Shown here in pieces: positions 5,704 through 10,159 of a DNA stretch of 10,159 bases. Origin of the DNA: Candidatus Pacearchaeota archaeon (lineage in GTDB: Archaea; Nanobdellota; Nanobdellia; Pacearchaeales; GW2011-AR1); contig JAGLWP010000017.1 of assembly GCA_023133375.1 (NCBI GenBank), positions 1 through 10,159 of the forward strand. Direction: 5' to 3'. The position numbers were made by a program, and so were the translations under genes. Numbering within the stretch: position 1 is the first letter of the stretch; each line of letters starts with the position of its first letter. The notes below the pieces were generated by a model that made no database searches, had not been told where the DNA came from, and saw only the letters and a list, made by a program, of their open reading frames with translations.

Positions 5704-6348
5704 TTATTTTACAGCCATCAATTGTTTAATTAAAATTTCAACGTTTTTATTTCCTATTTTCACTTCCGCAGTTTTATTTTTCATTTTCTTTATAACTCCC
5801 CTTTCGCCAGTATGTTTCCCTTCAAGGACAACTGTTTTTACTTTTTCTTTTAAAGGAATAACCGTTTCTATTTTATTTTCTAAAAGATTAATTAAAACAG
5901 AATCTTTAACATTACATTTCAAATCTGATAAAAAATTTCTCCCATCACTTAAATTCAACTGGACTTTTTTTCCTTTTATAACTTTCTTATTTATTATCTT
6001 AGCAATTTTTTTCCCTGCATCATTTATCTCAATTTCTTTAACTTTAAACTTCCCCTTATTTGATAAATCCATCCTATAGAATTTGTTTGTAGGAACAATG
6101 CTTAGAGTGTCAAATAATAAAACATTATTTTTTTCATCTTTTACTAGCTTATTGTTTAACAAAATTTGCTTGGCGTGGATGATTCTTTTAATATCTTTTC
6201 TATTTTGTGCAACTTTCAAAATATCCCTTAGAATAATCAGAACAGGAATCCCCTTTTTAATACTAAAGTTAGGTCTGACTACATAGGTTGTTCCTTTTCT
6301 TCTTATTGGCCAATTCTTTGGAACTTTTTGCCTTTTCAAATGACTCAT
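5704..6348 (-). CDS. rps4e: 30S ribosomal protein S4e (eS4)
   Basis: S4e is an archaeal/eukaryotic small-subunit protein with S4-like and KOW domains. The 214-aa product starts HLKRQKVPKNWPIRRKGTTYVVRPNFSIKKGIPVLIILRDILKVAQNRKDIKRII ('HLKRxxAPxxWPIxRKxxxWVVRPxPGPHxxxxSxPLxxxLRDxLxxAxxxREAxxII'). It continues with the S4-like hairpin (residues 60-75) and has the C-terminal KOW-like segment VLEGKHTGERGVIKKM (about 175-190). The family is about 230-250 residues, so this copy is slightly short. Its ATG overlaps the L24 stop by 4 nt (ATGA), with GAGGT eight bases upstream supplied by the L24 tail. The L24-S4e-L5 order is the archaeal one. Confidence 0.97.
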   Translation of the reverse strand: MSHLKRQKVPKNWPIRRKGTTYVVRPNFSIKKGIPVLIILRDILKVAQNRKDIKRIIHAKQILLNNKLVKDEKNNVLLFDTLSIVPTNKFYRMDLSNKGKFKVKEIEINDAGKKIAKIINKKVIKGKKVQLNLSDGRNFLSDLKCNVKDSVLINLLENKIETVIPLKEKVKTVVLEGKHTGERGVIKKMKNKTAEVKIGNKNVEILIKQLMAVK

Positions 6349-6839
6349 TTATTTTTACCTCGCTTACTTGCTTCGTCTTTCAGCTCAGAATTTTTTTTAA
6401 TTTTAGTAACTTTTTCTTCTGTAAATTTTTTCATTCTCTCATTTATCTGCTTACCAGATGAATGAATGGAAATTTTTAATTTCCTTTTTCTGTCTTCTGT
6501 ATTTAATTCAGTAATCTGTAAATTTGATGCTTTTAGTGGAACATTAACACTTGAACCATCCCTTTTCTTAATCTGGACTTTTTCTATAAATATCTTTTCC
6601 ATCTTTGTTCTAACTTCAGTAACTTTTCCTTGTTTGCCTTTAAATTTGCCTCTCATAATTTTCACAATATCTCCTTTTCTTAGAGGAATATTTCTTTTGC
6701 TATATTTTTTCCTCAATTCCTTAGATAAATTAACAGACAAAAGTTTCCTCTTCAAATGCAATGGAGCATTCGCTGCATATTTCCTCTGCTTCCGAGGTTG
6801 CTTGCTTGATTTCCATGATTTACTAAATTTTCGTTTCAT
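6345..6839 (-). CDS. rpl24: 50S ribosomal protein L24 (uL24), with repeat-derived C-tail
   Basis: L24 is an early large-subunit assembly protein located near the exit tunnel. The 164-aa product has the archaeal/eukaryotic (L26) N-terminus SSKQPRKQRKYAANAPLHLKRKLLSVNLSKELRKKYSKRNIPLRKGD (residues 11-57), then a KOW motif at about 53-80 (LRKGDIVKIMRGKFKGKQGKVTEV), and EKIFIEKVQIKKRDGSSVNVPLKASNLQITEL. The archaeal family is about 120-130 residues. The remainder is a charged tail ending NSELKDEASKRGKNK, whose DNA resembles the family B repeat in L32e and L22. The ATG overlaps the stop of the unknown 105-aa gene (ATGA), with GAGG eight bases before it. Confidence 0.96.
   Translation of the reverse strand: MKRKFSKSWKSSKQPRKQRKYAANAPLHLKRKLLSVNLSKELRKKYSKRNIPLRKGDIVKIMRGKFKGKQGKVTEVRTKMEKIFIEKVQIKKRDGSSVNVPLKASNLQITELNTEDRKRKLKISIHSSGKQINERMKKFTEEKVTKIKKNSELKDEASKRGKNK
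6357..6398 (-). repeat. In-frame 'SEPKGEA' repeat (family B), L24 copy
   Basis: On the plus strand, CTCGCTTAC-TTGCTTCG-TCTTTCAGCTCAGA followed by a T-run parallels 3429-3468 in the L32e gene (CTCGCTTAC, then two extra bases, then TTGCTTCG, CCT, a variable triplet, GGCTCAGA, T-run). The 2-nt indel moves the end of the unit into another frame: L32e reads SEPSGEANVSEP while L24 reads SELKDEASKRG. This supports shared DNA ancestry over protein convergence. The palindromic arms are eroded here (GACGAAG in place of GGCGAAG). The last part (GCGAGGT) doubles as the S4e ribosome-binding site. Confidence 0.6.
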
Positions 6840-7153
6840 ATTAAATTCCTCAATTGTTCAATTTTTTCTCCATATTCTTTTAATAAATTAGAAAATTTAT
6901 TATTGAATTCAATTAAATATCCTTCTTTTGGGTTTGATATTTGAAATGCTTTGTTTATTTGGCTTAAATTATTATATCTTTCTAGATGGAGAGGTAATTC
7001 TTCTTTTGCTTTTTCAATTTCTTTTTCATCTTTCACCAAAGTAACTAGTAATTCTACTTCCCCCATAGCTTTACTTATCTCATAATTCACTTGACTTATT
7101 TTTATTTTAATATTACTTTCTCCTAATAATTTTGTTATTAATCTATCTAACAT
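6836..7153 (-). CDS. Unrecognised 105-aa protein between L14 and L24
   Basis: I do not recognise this protein. The start at 7153 leaves the TAA-A-ATG junction with L14; an in-frame ATG at 7183 would overlap L14 by 29 nt and is less likely. The product is soluble and charged: a leucine-rich amphipathic N-terminus (MLDRLITKLLGES), a region likely to form strands (about 14-41, ending GEVELLVTLVKDEK), a Lys/Glu helix (43-52), and a C-terminal helix with FNNKFSNLLKEYGEKIEQLRNLI (83-105) that could form a short coiled coil. It has no Cys, signal peptide or membrane segment. Archaea normally place L24 directly after L14. Tight coupling on both sides (one-base gap upstream, ATGA overlap downstream) argues that it is expressed. 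It lacks the features I associate with Rpp29/RNP1. It could be a lineage-specific ribosome-associated or assembly protein; that is a guess from position only. Confidence 0.8.
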   Translation of the reverse strand: MLDRLITKLLGESNIKIKISQVNYEISKAMGEVELLVTLVKDEKEIEKAKEELPLHLERYNNLSQINKAFQISNPKEGYLIEFNNKFSNLLKEYGEKIEQLRNLI

Positions 7154-7154
7154 T

Positions 7155-7556
7155 TTAAACAACAATACTCGCGATTTTCGCAACTTGCGGCCATCGCTCT
7201 AAAACCTCCCTTGCAATTGGTCCTTTAATTTGAGTGGCTTTTGGGTTGCCTTTTTCATCTTTCAATATCGCAACAGCATTATCTCCAAATGCTATTCTTT
7301 CTCCATTCAATCTTCTGTATGGTTTTTTTTGTCTTACCACAACAGCATCAAATACTTTGCCTTTCATATCTGGAATACCTTTCCTCACTGAAACTTTAAC
7401 CCAATCCGCAATTTTGGCAGCAGTTTGTTTTCCTTTCTTTGCCTTGGCTTTCTTTACTGCAACTAATCTAACAATTTTCGCTCCACTATTACCAGCTGCA
7501 ATCATCTTTGCTCCCAAATTCATTCCAAGAGTTCCTTTAGCAGATATTGGTTTCAT
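7155..7556 (-). CDS. rpl14: 50S ribosomal protein L14 (uL14)
   Basis: L14 sits at the subunit interface and contributes to intersubunit bridges. The 133-aa product follows the archaeal pattern: GTLGMNLGAKMIAAGNSGAKIVRLVAVK (residues 8-35, 'LxxGSxIxxADNSGAKxLxIIxV'), ADWVKVSVRKGIPDMKGKVFDAVVVRQKKPYRRLNGERIAFGDNAVAILKDEKGNPKATQIKGPIAREV (50-118, including the 'RxxxRxxGxxIxFxDNAxVLL' motif), and ERWPQVAKIASIVV at the end ('ERWPRIAxIAxxIV'). Length is normal. The ATG overlaps the S17 stop by 4 nt, and GGAGG seven bases upstream inside S17 is a strong Shine-Dalgarno. The unknown 105-aa gene follows after one base. Confidence 0.97.
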   Translation of the reverse strand: MKPISAKGTLGMNLGAKMIAAGNSGAKIVRLVAVKKAKAKKGKQTAAKIADWVKVSVRKGIPDMKGKVFDAVVVRQKKPYRRLNGERIAFGDNAVAILKDEKGNPKATQIKGPIAREVLERWPQVAKIASIVV

Positions 7557-7963
7557 TTTCCATCCTCCTTGCCCTCAGTAGAGGACCTCAAAGAGGTTCT
7601 CGTCCCTTCTTGGGATACACCCTTGGGTGCAACTTTACCAATGACGATAAAATGAATTATTTTACTTAATGGTCTGCATTCTCTCACCTTAATCAAATCC
7701 CCAACATGAATTTTGTCTGACATACAATCCGGAAGTCTCGCATGAATTTTTGTTTTACTTTTAGAATATCTTTCATATTTTCTAACATAAACCATTCTTT
7801 CAAATTCTATGGTAATCCTTTTTGGAAATTTCTTAATGACTTCTCCCTCAAAAATCTTTCCCCTGGTTTTCAAATTACCGTGGATGTGGCATCTTTTATC
7901 ATTACAAATAGGCTTAGCTATTTCTTTCTTTTTCTCTTTGTTTTCTTCTTTATTCTTTTCCAT
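7553..7963 (-). CDS. rps17: 30S ribosomal protein S17 (uS17), with unusual C-terminal tail
   Basis: S17 is an early 16S rRNA binder with an OB fold. The 136-aa product has a charged leader (residues 1-16), then the archaeal/eukaryotic (S11) core: ICNDKRCHIHGNLKTRGKIFEGEVIKKFPKRITIEFERMVYVRKYERYSKSKTKIHARLPDC (19-80, 'CxDxxCPFHGxLxVRGxxxxGxV...YxxKYERYxxRxxxxxAHxPxC') and VGDLIKVRECRPLSKIIHFIVIGK (87-110). The core normally ends about there. The last 25 residues or so, starting VAPKGVSQEG, do not resemble the family and are encoded by three tandem hairpins (separate entry). The end also supplies the L14 Shine-Dalgarno. No Shine-Dalgarno precedes its own ATG; a TATA-like site lies about 30-40 nt upstream, so S17 may be read from a short-leader transcript as well as from the long operon message. 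Confidence 0.96.
   Translation of the reverse strand: MEKNKEENKEKKKEIAKPICNDKRCHIHGNLKTRGKIFEGEVIKKFPKRITIEFERMVYVRKYERYSKSKTKIHARLPDCMSDKIHVGDLIKVRECRPLSKIIHFIVIGKVAPKGVSQEGTRTSLRSSTEGKEDGK
7564..7568 (-). promoter_or_regulatory. Shine-Dalgarno for L14, inside S17 tail
   Basis: AAGGAGG on the minus strand (GGAGG at 7568-7564) is seven bases before the L14 ATG at 7556. It is read in S17 as the Lys-Glu-Asp codons near its C-terminus, tying L14 initiation to S17 translation. Confidence 0.7.
7581..7629. repeat. Three tandem short hairpins (family A) encoding the S17 C-tail
   Basis: On the plus strand: GAGGACCTC-AAA-GAGGTTCTC (7581-7601, eight of nine pairs; the odd pair is G·T on this strand), then TCCC-TTCTT-GGGA (7603-7615), then CACCC-TT-GGGTG (7618-7629). 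They abut with one to two bases between them and are more GC-rich than the surrounding gene. In translation they give roughly APKGV, SQEGT and RTSLRSS. The CACCC hairpin plus the adjoining TA and CCC arm resemble the L22 copy at 9240-9276. Confidence 0.65.
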
Positions 7964-7991
7964 TTTCTTTTTGTGTGATCAGGCGTGACCC

Positions 7992-8000
7992 TATTTTAAA
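7992..8000 (-). promoter_or_regulatory. Possible archaeal TATA box upstream of S17
   Basis: TTTAAAATA on the minus strand matches the archaeal TATA-box style and lies about 30-40 nt before the S17 ATG, which would put a transcription start only a few bases upstream of the start codon. The absence of a Shine-Dalgarno for S17 fits a short or absent leader. I see no clear purine-rich BRE just upstream. In DNA this AT-rich a chance match is quite possible. Confidence 0.35.
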
Positions 8001-8010
8001 GGAGGGTTTG

Positions 8011-8037
8011 ATAAAGGGAAACTTTGGTTCCCTTTAT
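8011..8037. other. Perfect 10-bp hairpin in the aIF1-S17 gap
   Basis: ATAAAGGGAA - seven-base loop ACTTTGG - TTCCCTTTAT is a perfect inverted repeat starting at the last base of the aIF1 stop codon. It fills the upstream half of the 73-nt gap (7964-8036), the longest non-coding stretch in the window. No T-run follows on the minus strand, so it is not a simple intrinsic terminator. It could be a 3'-end/processing or stability element, or a ribosomal-protein target site controlling the distal operon. Confidence 0.6.
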
Positions 8038-8333
8038 TAATCTATTGAATTTTCATCAAATCCCAAGTCAACCAATAGGTCCTTTATCTTTTTCCTATGG
8101 TCTCCTTGAAGTTCAATCATATTGTCCTTGTAAGTCCCACCGCAAGCAAGCTCATTTTTCAAAGCTTTTGCGATTTTCTTTACATCTATTCCGTCGCCAA
8201 ATCCGGTAATGACAGTCACTATTTTACCGTATCTTTTACGGTCTGTCGTCATTTTTATTTTTTGCGAACTTTTCACAATTTGCTCACACACACAGGCCTG
8301 TTCTGGAAGGCCACACTTTGGGCATATTTCCAT
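8037..8333 (-). CDS. Translation initiation factor aIF1 (SUI1 family)
   Basis: aIF1 binds the small subunit and checks start-codon choice. The 98-aa product shows the archaeal form: an N-terminal zinc knuckle-like CPKCGLPEQACVC (Cys4, Cys7, Cys14, Cys16), then EQIVKSSQKIKMTTDRKRYGKIVTVITGFGDGIDVKKIAKALKNELACGGTYKDNMIELQGDHRKKIKDLLVDLGF (17-92). The last part contains the SUI1 hallmarks K-x-x-T-x-I-x-G, LK..LACGGTxKD and IELQGDH. Its ATG shares one base with the L29 stop (TAATG). Placement of sui1 after rpl29 is usual in archaea, where rnp1 commonly follows; here rnp1 is absent and a hairpin-bearing gap follows instead. Confidence 0.96.
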   Translation of the reverse strand: MEICPKCGLPEQACVCEQIVKSSQKIKMTTDRKRYGKIVTVITGFGDGIDVKKIAKALKNELACGGTYKDNMIELQGDHRKKIKDLLVDLGFDENSID

Positions 8334-8548
8334 TATTTATTTTTCTCAATCTCCTTAGAAGAATTCTCTTCTGTTGGTTTATTGAGTGTGAGTATTCTAG
8401 CAATAATTCTTTTTATTTCCTTTGTCTTACTTCCAGTTTTTGAATTTCCCGACCGTGATTTGATTAATTCCATTTTTAATTCTTTCAATTTCTTTTCTCT
8501 ATCTCCTTTACTCATATTCCTAATATCTTTTGCTTTTAATGTTGCCAT
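8333..8548 (-). CDS. rpl29: 50S ribosomal protein L29 (uL29)
   Basis: L29 is a small two-helix protein at the tunnel exit of the large subunit, near the site where SRP and chaperones dock. The 71-aa product fits by size, position after S3, and sequence: LKAKDIRNMSKGDREKKLKELKMELIKSRS (residues 4-33, 'LRxxElRxMSxEExxxxLxELKxELxxLRx'), then TKEIKRIIARILTLNKPTEE (42-61, 'KxIRRxIARIxTxxxE'). The last ten residues are a short charged tail. It starts one base after the S3 stop (TAA-A-ATG) without a Shine-Dalgarno and shares a base with the aIF1 start. Confidence 0.95.
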   Translation of the reverse strand: MATLKAKDIRNMSKGDREKKLKELKMELIKSRSGNSKTGSKTKEIKRIIARILTLNKPTEENSSKEIEKNK

Positions 8549-8549
8549 T

Positions 8550-9224
8550 TTATTTTTTAATTCTCTCCTTTGGTTTCTCTTCTTTAATCTCTTCTTTTAT
8601 TTCTGAAGCTTGTTTTAATTTAGCAATAATTTCGTCGTCAATTTTTATTTGATCTTTAAGGATGGCGTCTGGAGAAAGTATGCTAATCTTGACTCCGACT
8701 GTTCCTGGTTTTGTCTGAGCTACAGAGTTTGCTCTATCAACAACTTTTGCACTGTCGCCTGTTTTCTTTAAATAACCTTGCGCAAAGCGCCAAGACTTTG
8801 CCCTTTTTCCTGGCAATTTTCCACTTAATATTATTTCTGCACCCAATGCTCCAGCCTCAATAATTTTTTGCAATGTTCTATAGGCAATAACTTTAAATTT
8901 TAATGGTCCAGCCCTTTCCAATCCAAGAGCAATTTCATCAGCAATTATTTGAGAATCAAATTCCGGTTTTAAGATTTCATCTATTTCAATTTTTGGATTC
9001 TCAAGTTTGAATCTGGTTTTTAGAATATTTGTTAATTCTTCTATTCTCTCCCCTCGTCTCCCAATAACTAAACCTGGTTTATTTGTCGATACTATTATTT
9101 TTTCCCCTACAGGAGTATATTCTGTTCTAACCTTGCTGACTTTTCCTTTTCCAAGTTCTTTCTTAATATATTCCTTAATAGCAAATTCATCTTTTTTGAA
9201 CTTAACTATATTTTTTTCTTCCAT
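8550..9224 (-). CDS. rps3: 30S ribosomal protein S3 (uS3)
   Basis: S3 lines the mRNA entry channel of the small subunit. The 224-aa product has the N-terminal KH-type domain with EYTPVGEKIIVSTNKPGLVIGRRGERIEELTNIL (residues 35-68; the GRRG loop is the KH signature), and the C-terminal S3 domain with AGPLKFKVIAYRTLQKIIEAGALGAEIILSGKLPGKRAKSWRFAQGYLKKTGD (about 105-157) and AQTKPGTVGVKISI (169-182). It ends in a Lys/Glu tail (about 205-224), common in archaeal S3. It starts one base after the L22 stop (TAA-A-ATG). Nothing is missing relative to the family. Confidence 0.97.
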   Translation of the reverse strand: MEEKNIVKFKKDEFAIKEYIKKELGKGKVSKVRTEYTPVGEKIIVSTNKPGLVIGRRGERIEELTNILKTRFKLENPKIEIDEILKPEFDSQIIADEIALGLERAGPLKFKVIAYRTLQKIIEAGALGAEIILSGKLPGKRAKSWRFAQGYLKKTGDSAKVVDRANSVAQTKPGTVGVKISILSPDAILKDQIKIDDEIIAKLKQASEIKEEIKEEKPKERIKK

Positions 9225-9225
9225 T

Positions 9226-9882
9226 TTATTTTTTCTTTGCCCCCATATTCCGCAATTGGGGGTACACCGAGCGGTGCTCCCTAACCTTTATTTTAACATG
9301 AGTCCTTTTTCTCCTCACTCTGCCAAATTTTCCATAAGGTCGTGATGCCATATTCGCTATTGCTTCAACTATTACTGGTTCATCCAACCCATTAACATTT
9401 GCATTAGTTTGCAAACTTTTTAATAATTTAATAAAATATTCAACAGTTTTTTTAGGGTATCCTCCAGAAGATATTCTTTTTCCTTTTTTGTGCGGAATCT
9501 CGCCTTTCATTGGAACAACTTTTTTATGAACTAAGACTTGTTCTAAATCAGATATAGCTTTTTGAATGCGCTTCCCCTGAATAAATTTGCAAACAGCAGA
9601 TGATTTTTTCGTTGAGGTTGGCAAGCTTTTTCCATTAATAACCGCTTCTGTTTTCTTTGGCTTTTCTGCTAGTTGTTTTTCTTTACTTTTTTTCTCGTCT
9701 TCCTTTTTGTTCCCTTTTTCTTCTTTTTTATCTTGTATTTTTTCTTTCAATGTCTGCTTATTTGCTTCGCCTTTTGGCTCAGGATTTTTTTTATTAGTCA
9801 ATTCCTTATTTTCTGAATCGCTTTGAGGTTCAGCTATCTTTTTTTCTTCCTTCTCTTCTATTTTTTTATTTTTTTCTGTCAT
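9226..9882 (-). CDS. rpl22: 50S ribosomal protein L22 (uL22), with N-terminal extension and odd C-tail
   Basis: L22 lines the peptide exit tunnel. The core lies at residues 78-202 of the 218-aa product: NGKSLPTSTKKSSAVCKFIQGKRIQKAISDLEQVL, GGYPKKTVEYFIKLLKSLQTNANVNGLD ('GRYPxKAxxxxLKLLxxAxANA...GLD'), then IANMASRPYGKFGRVRRKRTHVKIKVRE. I chose 9882 because it gives the TAA-A-ATG junction with S19; an in-frame ATG at 9933 lies inside S19. Residues 1-77 are a Lys/Glu-rich extension containing AEPQSDSE, ENKELTNKK and PEPKGEAN, shared with the L32e tail. The last 16 residues (HRSVYPQLRNMGAKKK) go beyond the family's usual end and are encoded by two adjacent hairpins. The conserved tyrosine-containing family N-terminus is not evident. 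Confidence 0.94.
   Translation of the reverse strand: MTEKNKKIEEKEEKKIAEPQSDSENKELTNKKNPEPKGEANKQTLKEKIQDKKEEKGNKKEDEKKSKEKQLAEKPKKTEAVINGKSLPTSTKKSSAVCKFIQGKRIQKAISDLEQVLVHKKVVPMKGEIPHKKGKRISSGGYPKKTVEYFIKLLKSLQTNANVNGLDEPVIVEAIANMASRPYGKFGRVRRKRTHVKIKVREHRSVYPQLRNMGAKKK
9240..9276. repeat. Two adjacent hairpins (family A) encoding the L22 C-tail
   Basis: On the plus strand CCCCCA (9240-9245) pairs with TGGGGG (9257-9262), and the inner ATT/AAT can extend the stem around a CCGC loop with one bulge. Two bases later CACCG-AG-CGGTG (9265-9276) forms a 5-bp stem. They encode most of HRSVYPQLRNMG. The second hairpin and its flank line up with the S17 copy: TACACC-nnnn-GGTGC in both, with the closing pair swapped from C-G to G-C. 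Confidence 0.65.
9761..9838 (-). repeat. In-frame 'SEPKGEA' repeat (family B), L22 copy
   Basis: On the plus strand TTTGCTTCGCCT-TTT-GGCTCAG, a T-run with ATTA, TCCTTATTTT and GCTTTG follow one another in the same order and spacing as at 3439-3500 in L32e. A GAGGTTCAGC block at 9832-9838 and just before it (AEPQS codons) echoes the perfect palindrome at 3539-3556. Here the repeat encodes part of an N-terminal extension, while the other two copies encode C-terminal tails, so position in the protein is not shared but DNA sequence is. Confidence 0.7.
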
Positions 9883-9883
9883 T

Positions 9884-10159
9884 TTATTTTTTAGCCTGGG
9901 ATCTTGTCCCTTTAGTTGAACCCACTCCTGCACTTCCGTGCTTTACTCTTGCTCTTGTTGGTGCAAATTCTCCAAACCTGTGCCCAAGCATTTCTCCTAT
10001 AATTTCTGTAGAAATGAAATCTTTTCCATTATGAACTTGAATCTTCATCCCCACCATCTGCGGAACAATGACTAGATTCCTTTGATGAGTTCTTATTGGT
10101 TTTTTCTTAGCTATTTTTTCTTTAGCCCGGGTGATAAAATTTTCTATCTCTCTGAATTG
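9884..10159 (-). CDS. rps19: 30S ribosomal protein S19 (uS19), C-terminal part
   Basis: S19 is a small-subunit head protein that contacts S13 and the A-site region. The window edge removes its start; 91 residues and the stop remain, and the archaeal family is about 130-150 residues. The visible part matches well: KKKPIRTHQRNLVIVPQMVGMKIQVHNGKDFISTEIIGEMLGHRFGEFAPTRARVKHGSAGVGSTKG ('IRTHxRxMIILPxFVGxTxxVYNGKxFxxVEIxPEMIGHYLGEFxxTRxxVxHGxPGVGATRSS'). The final GTRSQAKK differs from the usual 'xFVPLK' ending. It is followed after one base by L22 (TAA-A-ATG). S19 before L22 is universal in this operon. Confidence 0.96.
   Translation of the reverse strand, partial: QFREIENFITRAKEKIAKKKPIRTHQRNLVIVPQMVGMKIQVHNGKDFISTEIIGEMLGHRFGEFAPTRARVKHGSAGVGSTKGTRSQAKK

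Noticed and set aside
6836..7153. That the 105-aa gene is a relocated Rpp29 (rnp1).
   Set aside because: Size is similar, but I see none of the features expected of Rpp29, such as the early 'G.V..E..N.L' strand region or the GRPEDR-like end.
6836..7183. A longer form of the 105-aa protein starting at 7183.
   Set aside because: It would overlap the conserved C-terminus of L14 by 29 nt, while the ATG at 7153 gives the recurrent one-base junction.
8011..8037. The intergenic hairpin as a bacterial-style intrinsic terminator.
   Set aside because: No T-run follows on the transcribed strand, and the genes downstream continue the same operon.
8783..8803. GCAAAG/CTTTGC inverted repeat in the S3 gene.
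   Set aside because: It falls in a conserved S3 block (KRAKSWRFAQGYL) with no extra residues, so it is not an insert.
9892..9908. GGGA-CAAGA-TCCC hairpin at the end of S19 as another family A element.
   Set aside because: Only a 4-bp stem without the paired-hairpin layout or the GTAC linker; too weak to count, though the S19 ending is unusual.
9226..9933. A longer L22 starting at 9933.
   Set aside because: The extra 17 codons overlap the conserved end of S19; the start at 9882 gives the common TAA-A-ATG junction.

Overview
The window is one uninterrupted archaeal ribosomal-protein operon (the S10/spc-type superoperon), with every gene on the minus strand and transcription running from position 10159 toward position 1. 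In transcription order it holds: S19 (5' end cut off by the window edge), L22, S3, L29, aIF1/SUI1, S17, L14, an unrecognised 105-aa protein, L24, S4e, L5, S14, S8, L6, L32e, L19e, L18, S5, L30, L15 and SecY (3' end cut off). L32e, L19e, S4e and aIF1/SUI1, together with archaeal-type S5, L6 and SecY, make this Archaea and not Bacteria. The DNA is strongly AT-rich (about one third G+C by eye) and the proteins are very rich in Lys, Glu, Asn and Ile. The compact layout, the absence of the RNase P gene rnp1 usually found between sui1 and rps17, and the S5 and S14 sequence style suggest a small-genome DPANN-type archaeon (Woesearchaeota/Pacearchaeota-like). That lineage assignment is an inference.

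Layout. 9884-10159 is the C-terminal 91 residues of S19. 8037-9882 carries L22, S3, L29 and the initiation factor aIF1. 7964-8036 is the longest non-coding gap (73 nt), with a perfect 10-bp hairpin and a plausible TATA box, so S17 and everything downstream may have an internal promoter. 6836-7963 carries S17, L14 and the unknown gene. 4580-6839 carries L24, S4e, L5, S14 and S8. A 54-nt gap with a good Shine-Dalgarno site precedes L6. 877-4525 carries L6, L32e, L19e, L18, S5, L30 and L15, followed by secY. No stretch over 300 bases lacks a gene. I see no tRNA, rRNA, CRISPR array, transposase or plus-strand gene.

How the genes work together. All but four encode ribosomal subunit proteins. The exceptions are aIF1 (start-codon selection), SecY (the membrane channel), and the unknown 105-aa gene whose role cannot be read from sequence; S4e through L15 are ordinary subunit components. 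Genes are translationally coupled in two styles: seven junctions read TAA-A-ATG with little or no Shine-Dalgarno, and six use a 4-nt ATGA overlap, several of these with a GGAGG or GAGG motif inside the end of the upstream gene.

The most interesting signal lies inside the ribosomal-protein genes. Two families of short, relatively GC-rich, palindromic sequences sit in frame exactly where the proteins depart from their families. Family A is tandem short hairpins encoding an internal L15 insert, the S17 C-tail and the L22 C-tail; the first hairpins of the S17 and L22 copies differ by a compensatory base pair. Family B is a 'SEPKGEA' repeat encoding parts of the L32e C-tail, the L22 N-terminal extension and the L24 C-tail. 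These look like small in-frame repeat elements that have colonised non-conserved tails and loops of ribosomal proteins, comparable in concept to the Rickettsia palindromic elements. Several of the tails also carry the ribosome-binding site of the next gene.
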